Below, piece by piece: positions 5,687-7,196 of a DNA stretch of 7,196 nucleotides (position 1 is its first letter; each line of letters opens with the position of its first letter). A program made the position numbers and the translations under genes. This stretch comes from Methanobacteriaceae archaeon (GTDB taxonomy: Archaea > Methanobacteriota > Methanobacteria > Methanobacteriales > Methanobacteriaceae), in assembly GCA_017883605.1 (NCBI GenBank), contig JADGNH010000100.1, forward strand, positions 1 to 7,196, in the 5' to 3' direction. Below the pieces are notes generated by a model, which was given only the letters and a program-made list of their open reading frames with translations, was not told the origin of the DNA and did not search any database.

Positions 5687-6164
5687 TTAGCCGAGTGATA
5701 TGATGGTGGCTGCTAAAAGTGCATTGATTGCAACGTATTTTATGACTGATTGTCTTGTATAGCGGTGTAATTTATCCATGTTCAGTGCTTTTTTGGTTAA
5801 TTTGTTCCAATCCCCTATCAAACCTCTTATATGCTTTAAACGTTTCCAATTACTGATTTTTAACATAAATTCACTTAGTATTCTTTCAAATAATTTTTTA
5901 ACGTGTTTTTTGATTTGTGATCCTTTAAAACTGTCCAATGGATAGCTTAATTTAGCTAATACTTTATTTATATTGAATTTATTCTTTGGAAAAATTATTG
6001 GAACGATTTTATAGTTTAAAATACCTTTTAGGTAAATGATGATAATGGTAATAGCCTCTATCGAAAATAATTGTGTCTCCATTACGGATTAAACGTCTTA
6101 TTTTCAGTTCTTCCATTATCTGGTCGAAAAGTGGCGCATCATGAGGTGAATAATGAATTAAATT
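5687..6164 (-). pseudogene. Transposase remnant, 5'-truncated and frameshifted (DDE type, IS4-like)
   Basis: Two minus-strand frames together give the C-terminal part of a DDE transposase. From 6164 one frame reads NLIHYSPHDAPLFDQIM and then GDTIIFDRGYY, the D-R-G-Y block typical of IS4-like enzymes. It then hits a stop at 6009-6011. Meanwhile the +1 frame takes over near 6034-6036 with YLKGILNYKIVPIIFPKNKF and runs to a natural-looking end (KLHRYTRQSVIKY, then SLG and TAA at 5687-5689). One extra base in the A run 6034-6036 explains the break. An in-frame stop at 6165-6167 and loss of recognisable sequence beyond it show that the N-terminal half is missing. The stretch LIGDW may once have held the catalytic Glu (IED), now Gly. 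The IS family is not certain, and the element is inactive as it stands. Confidence 0.8.
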
Positions 6165-6169
6165 TTACA

Positions 6170-6177
6170 TTTATATA
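6170..6177 (+). promoter_or_regulatory. TATA box of the surface-protein gene
   Basis: TTTATATA is a textbook archaeal TATA box, with an A/T-rich region before it. Transcription would start near 6198-6202, giving a leader of about 80 nt before ATG 6283. It lies immediately beside the broken end of the transposase remnant. Confidence 0.6.
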
Positions 6178-6225
6178 GAAAATTTCTTATTCAAATAACT
6201 CCATATAACAAATAAGAAATATTTC
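6178..6225. repeat. Inverted repeat over the predicted start site of the surface-protein gene
   Basis: ATTTCTTATT (6182-6191) is perfectly complementary to AATAAGAAAT (6211-6220), with a 19-nt loop. Past a one-base bulge (6221) the arms continue as GAAA (6178-6181) with TTTC (6222-6225), giving 14 paired positions. It directly follows the TATA box and covers the likely transcription start. It could be an operator, or if transcription starts upstream, a leader hairpin. Relation to a former transposon end is possible but unproven. Confidence 0.5.
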
Positions 6226-6250
6226 ATAAATTTTGGGTGAAATGATAAAA

Positions 6251-6259
6251 TTTTTTTTT
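6251..6259 (+). promoter_or_regulatory. T9 tract in the leader of the surface-protein gene
   Basis: Nine consecutive T residues lie between the predicted promoter and ATG 6283. In archaea a run of this length can terminate transcription, and homopolymers are prone to length slippage. It may therefore lower or vary expression of the downstream gene. No experimental evidence is available from the sequence. Confidence 0.4.
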
Positions 6260-6282
6260 AAAAATAATATAGGGGGCTTTTT

Positions 6283-7196
6283 ATGAAAAAGTTGGAAGTA
6301 ACTTTGTTGCTTCTTGGCATGTTGGTAGCCTTTGCTGTTTCGATGGGAACAGTTAACGCTGCTGATACTAATTCTAGCTCAATTGGGCTGAATGATTCTG
6401 CGGTTGTAGATACGACAACTTCTAGTGTTACCACAACTGCTACGACGCCAGATTTGATTTTAGATTCTACCGTGAATTCTGATTCAAGTCTGCAGAACAC
6501 AGATCAAAGTACTAATCTTCAAAGCACCACCACAAATAATCAAAGCACCATTACAAACGATGAGTTACCGGATCCTCACAACGTGGAAAAAAACCTGAAT
6601 TACACCACCATTCAAGCGGCGGTAAACGGTGCTGACCCCGGTAACACCATCTGGGTGCAATCTGGCACCTACACCGAAAACGTGGTGGTGAATAAACAGC
6701 TGACCATAATGCTCTGGCCTGGAAATCCAGCAGGCAGTGTTATAGTACGGGCTTCAAATCCTGACCTTCCAGTGTTCACCATAAACATCGGGGGAAGCGG
6801 TACCACCCTACAGGGGCTTACCATCAATGGAGCCACCAACTCTTACGGTGTTTATCTGAACTCTGCCAACAATTGCCATATCACTCAAAATAATATGAAC
6901 GATTATAGCGGGATATATCTGGTTTCAGCCAATAATAACACCATAAATAGTAATACCATAACCGAAGGGAGTTATGGGATCTATCTCGACAGTTCCACTG
7001 GGAACACCATAAACGGGAACACCATAAACGACAGCTCTTATGATGGATACGGAATCTATCTCGAGGTCTCTCCGGGAAATGTTTTGAGAAACAATATCAT
7101 AACCAGCATTTTTTGGGGTTTCGGGGTTAGCGGAGATGTGGTAGCAGATTACAACCAGGATATCAACACCACCAACACCTTAAACGGTGTGCCCAT
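6283..7196 (+). CDS. Secreted parallel beta-helix (NosD/PbH1-like) surface protein, 3' end beyond the window
   Basis: An open frame of 304 codons runs off the window. ATG 6283 is preceded by AGGGGG (6271-6276) six bases upstream. Residues 1-26 form a Sec signal peptide (KK near the N-terminus, LLLLGMLVAFAV core, probable cleavage after VNA). A Ser/Thr/Asn-rich linker spans about 28-95. From about 105 comes the start of a beta-helix (YTTIQAAVNGADPGNTIWVQSGTY). Helical rungs repeat about every 21-26 residues with YGVYL/SGIYL/YGIYL at 188, 209, 231 and 257 and Asn-Thr-Ile-Asn turns. Such proteins are exported and displayed on Methanobacteriales cells, often called adhesin-like; a binding partner cannot be named. 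Cell-wall anchoring or repeat domains would lie in the missing part. The promoter side abuts a dead transposase, which may mark a rearranged locus. Confidence 0.85.
   Translation, partial: MKKLEVTLLLLGMLVAFAVSMGTVNAADTNSSSIGLNDSAVVDTTTSSVTTTATTPDLILDSTVNSDSSLQNTDQSTNLQSTTTNNQSTITNDELPDPHNVEKNLNYTTIQAAVNGADPGNTIWVQSGTYTENVVVNKQLTIMLWPGNPAGSVIVRASNPDLPVFTINIGGSGTTLQGLTINGATNSYGVYLNSANNCHITQNNMNDYSGIYLVSANNNTINSNTITEGSYGIYLDSSTGNTINGNTINDSSYDGYGIYLEVSPGNVLRNNIITSIFWGFGVSGDVVADYNQDINTTNTLNGVP
7000..7029 (+). repeat. 15-bp perfect tandem repeat inside the beta-helix coding region
   Basis: GGGAACACCATAAAC is repeated head to tail, in frame, encoding GNTIN twice. A related AATAATAACACCATAAAT lies at 6931-6948. 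It shows how rungs or turns of the beta-helix can expand by slippage. Confidence 0.8.

Noticed and set aside
5687..6082. An intact 131-residue protein on the minus strand
   Set aside because: Its first 16 or so residues are an out-of-frame reading of the DRGYY transposase block. It is the tail of a frameshifted pseudogene.
6258..6500. Minus-strand frame of 80 codons over the start of the surface-protein gene
   Set aside because: The opposite strand encodes a clear signal peptide and linker with a good ribosome binding site. The Val/Ser-rich translation is the mirror of Thr/Asp codons.

Overview
The window looks like chromosomal DNA of a methanogenic archaeon of the order Methanobacteriales, most likely Methanobacterium or a close relative. 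This rests on very AT-rich spacers between moderately GC-rich genes, purine-rich ribosome binding sites (GGGGGAT, GGAGAT), at least one TTG start, archaeal TATA-like boxes and oligo-T ends, an archaeal IorA/IorB pair with an arylacetate-CoA ligase homologue, and a secreted parallel beta-helix protein of the kind abundant in these pseudomurein-walled cells. The genus is inferred from gene content only.

Layout. Positions 1-245 are AT-rich upstream DNA with degenerate tandem repeats. A plus-strand pair follows: a PaaK-family adenylate-forming enzyme (246-1559) and a tandem-ACT protein (1574-2005) that starts 14 nt after its stop. A hairpin spans the stop codon of the ACT gene. Convergent to this pair, on the minus strand, is iorA (2813-4663) followed by iorB (2120-2713), encoding indolepyruvate:ferredoxin oxidoreductase. 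The iorA-iorB spacer carries an in-frame echo of the iorA 3' end. The iorA upstream region (4664-4963) has two perfect tandem duplications, one facing iorA and one facing a small plus-strand zinc metallopeptidase of the YgjP type (4964-5530). Next comes a decayed transposase remnant on the minus strand (5687-6164, truncated and frameshifted). The last gene is a secreted beta-helix surface protein (6283 to the window end, cut off at its 3' side), behind a well-formed TATA box, an inverted repeat and a T9 tract.

How the genes work together. IorAB interconverts aryl pyruvates and arylacetyl-CoA with ferredoxin. A PaaK-type ligase can make arylacetyl-CoA from free aryl acids. Together they can salvage aryl acids for aromatic amino acid synthesis, or run in the oxidative direction. 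The ACT protein is a plausible amino-acid sensor for this module. The ligase could instead be a coenzyme F390 synthetase, a member of the same family described in methanogens.

I see no defence island, CRISPR array, RNA gene or obviously new multi-gene system. The most unusual features are non-coding: duplicated TATA-containing units in front of three genes, the echoed iorA end, the stop-codon hairpin, and the structured leader of the surface-protein gene.
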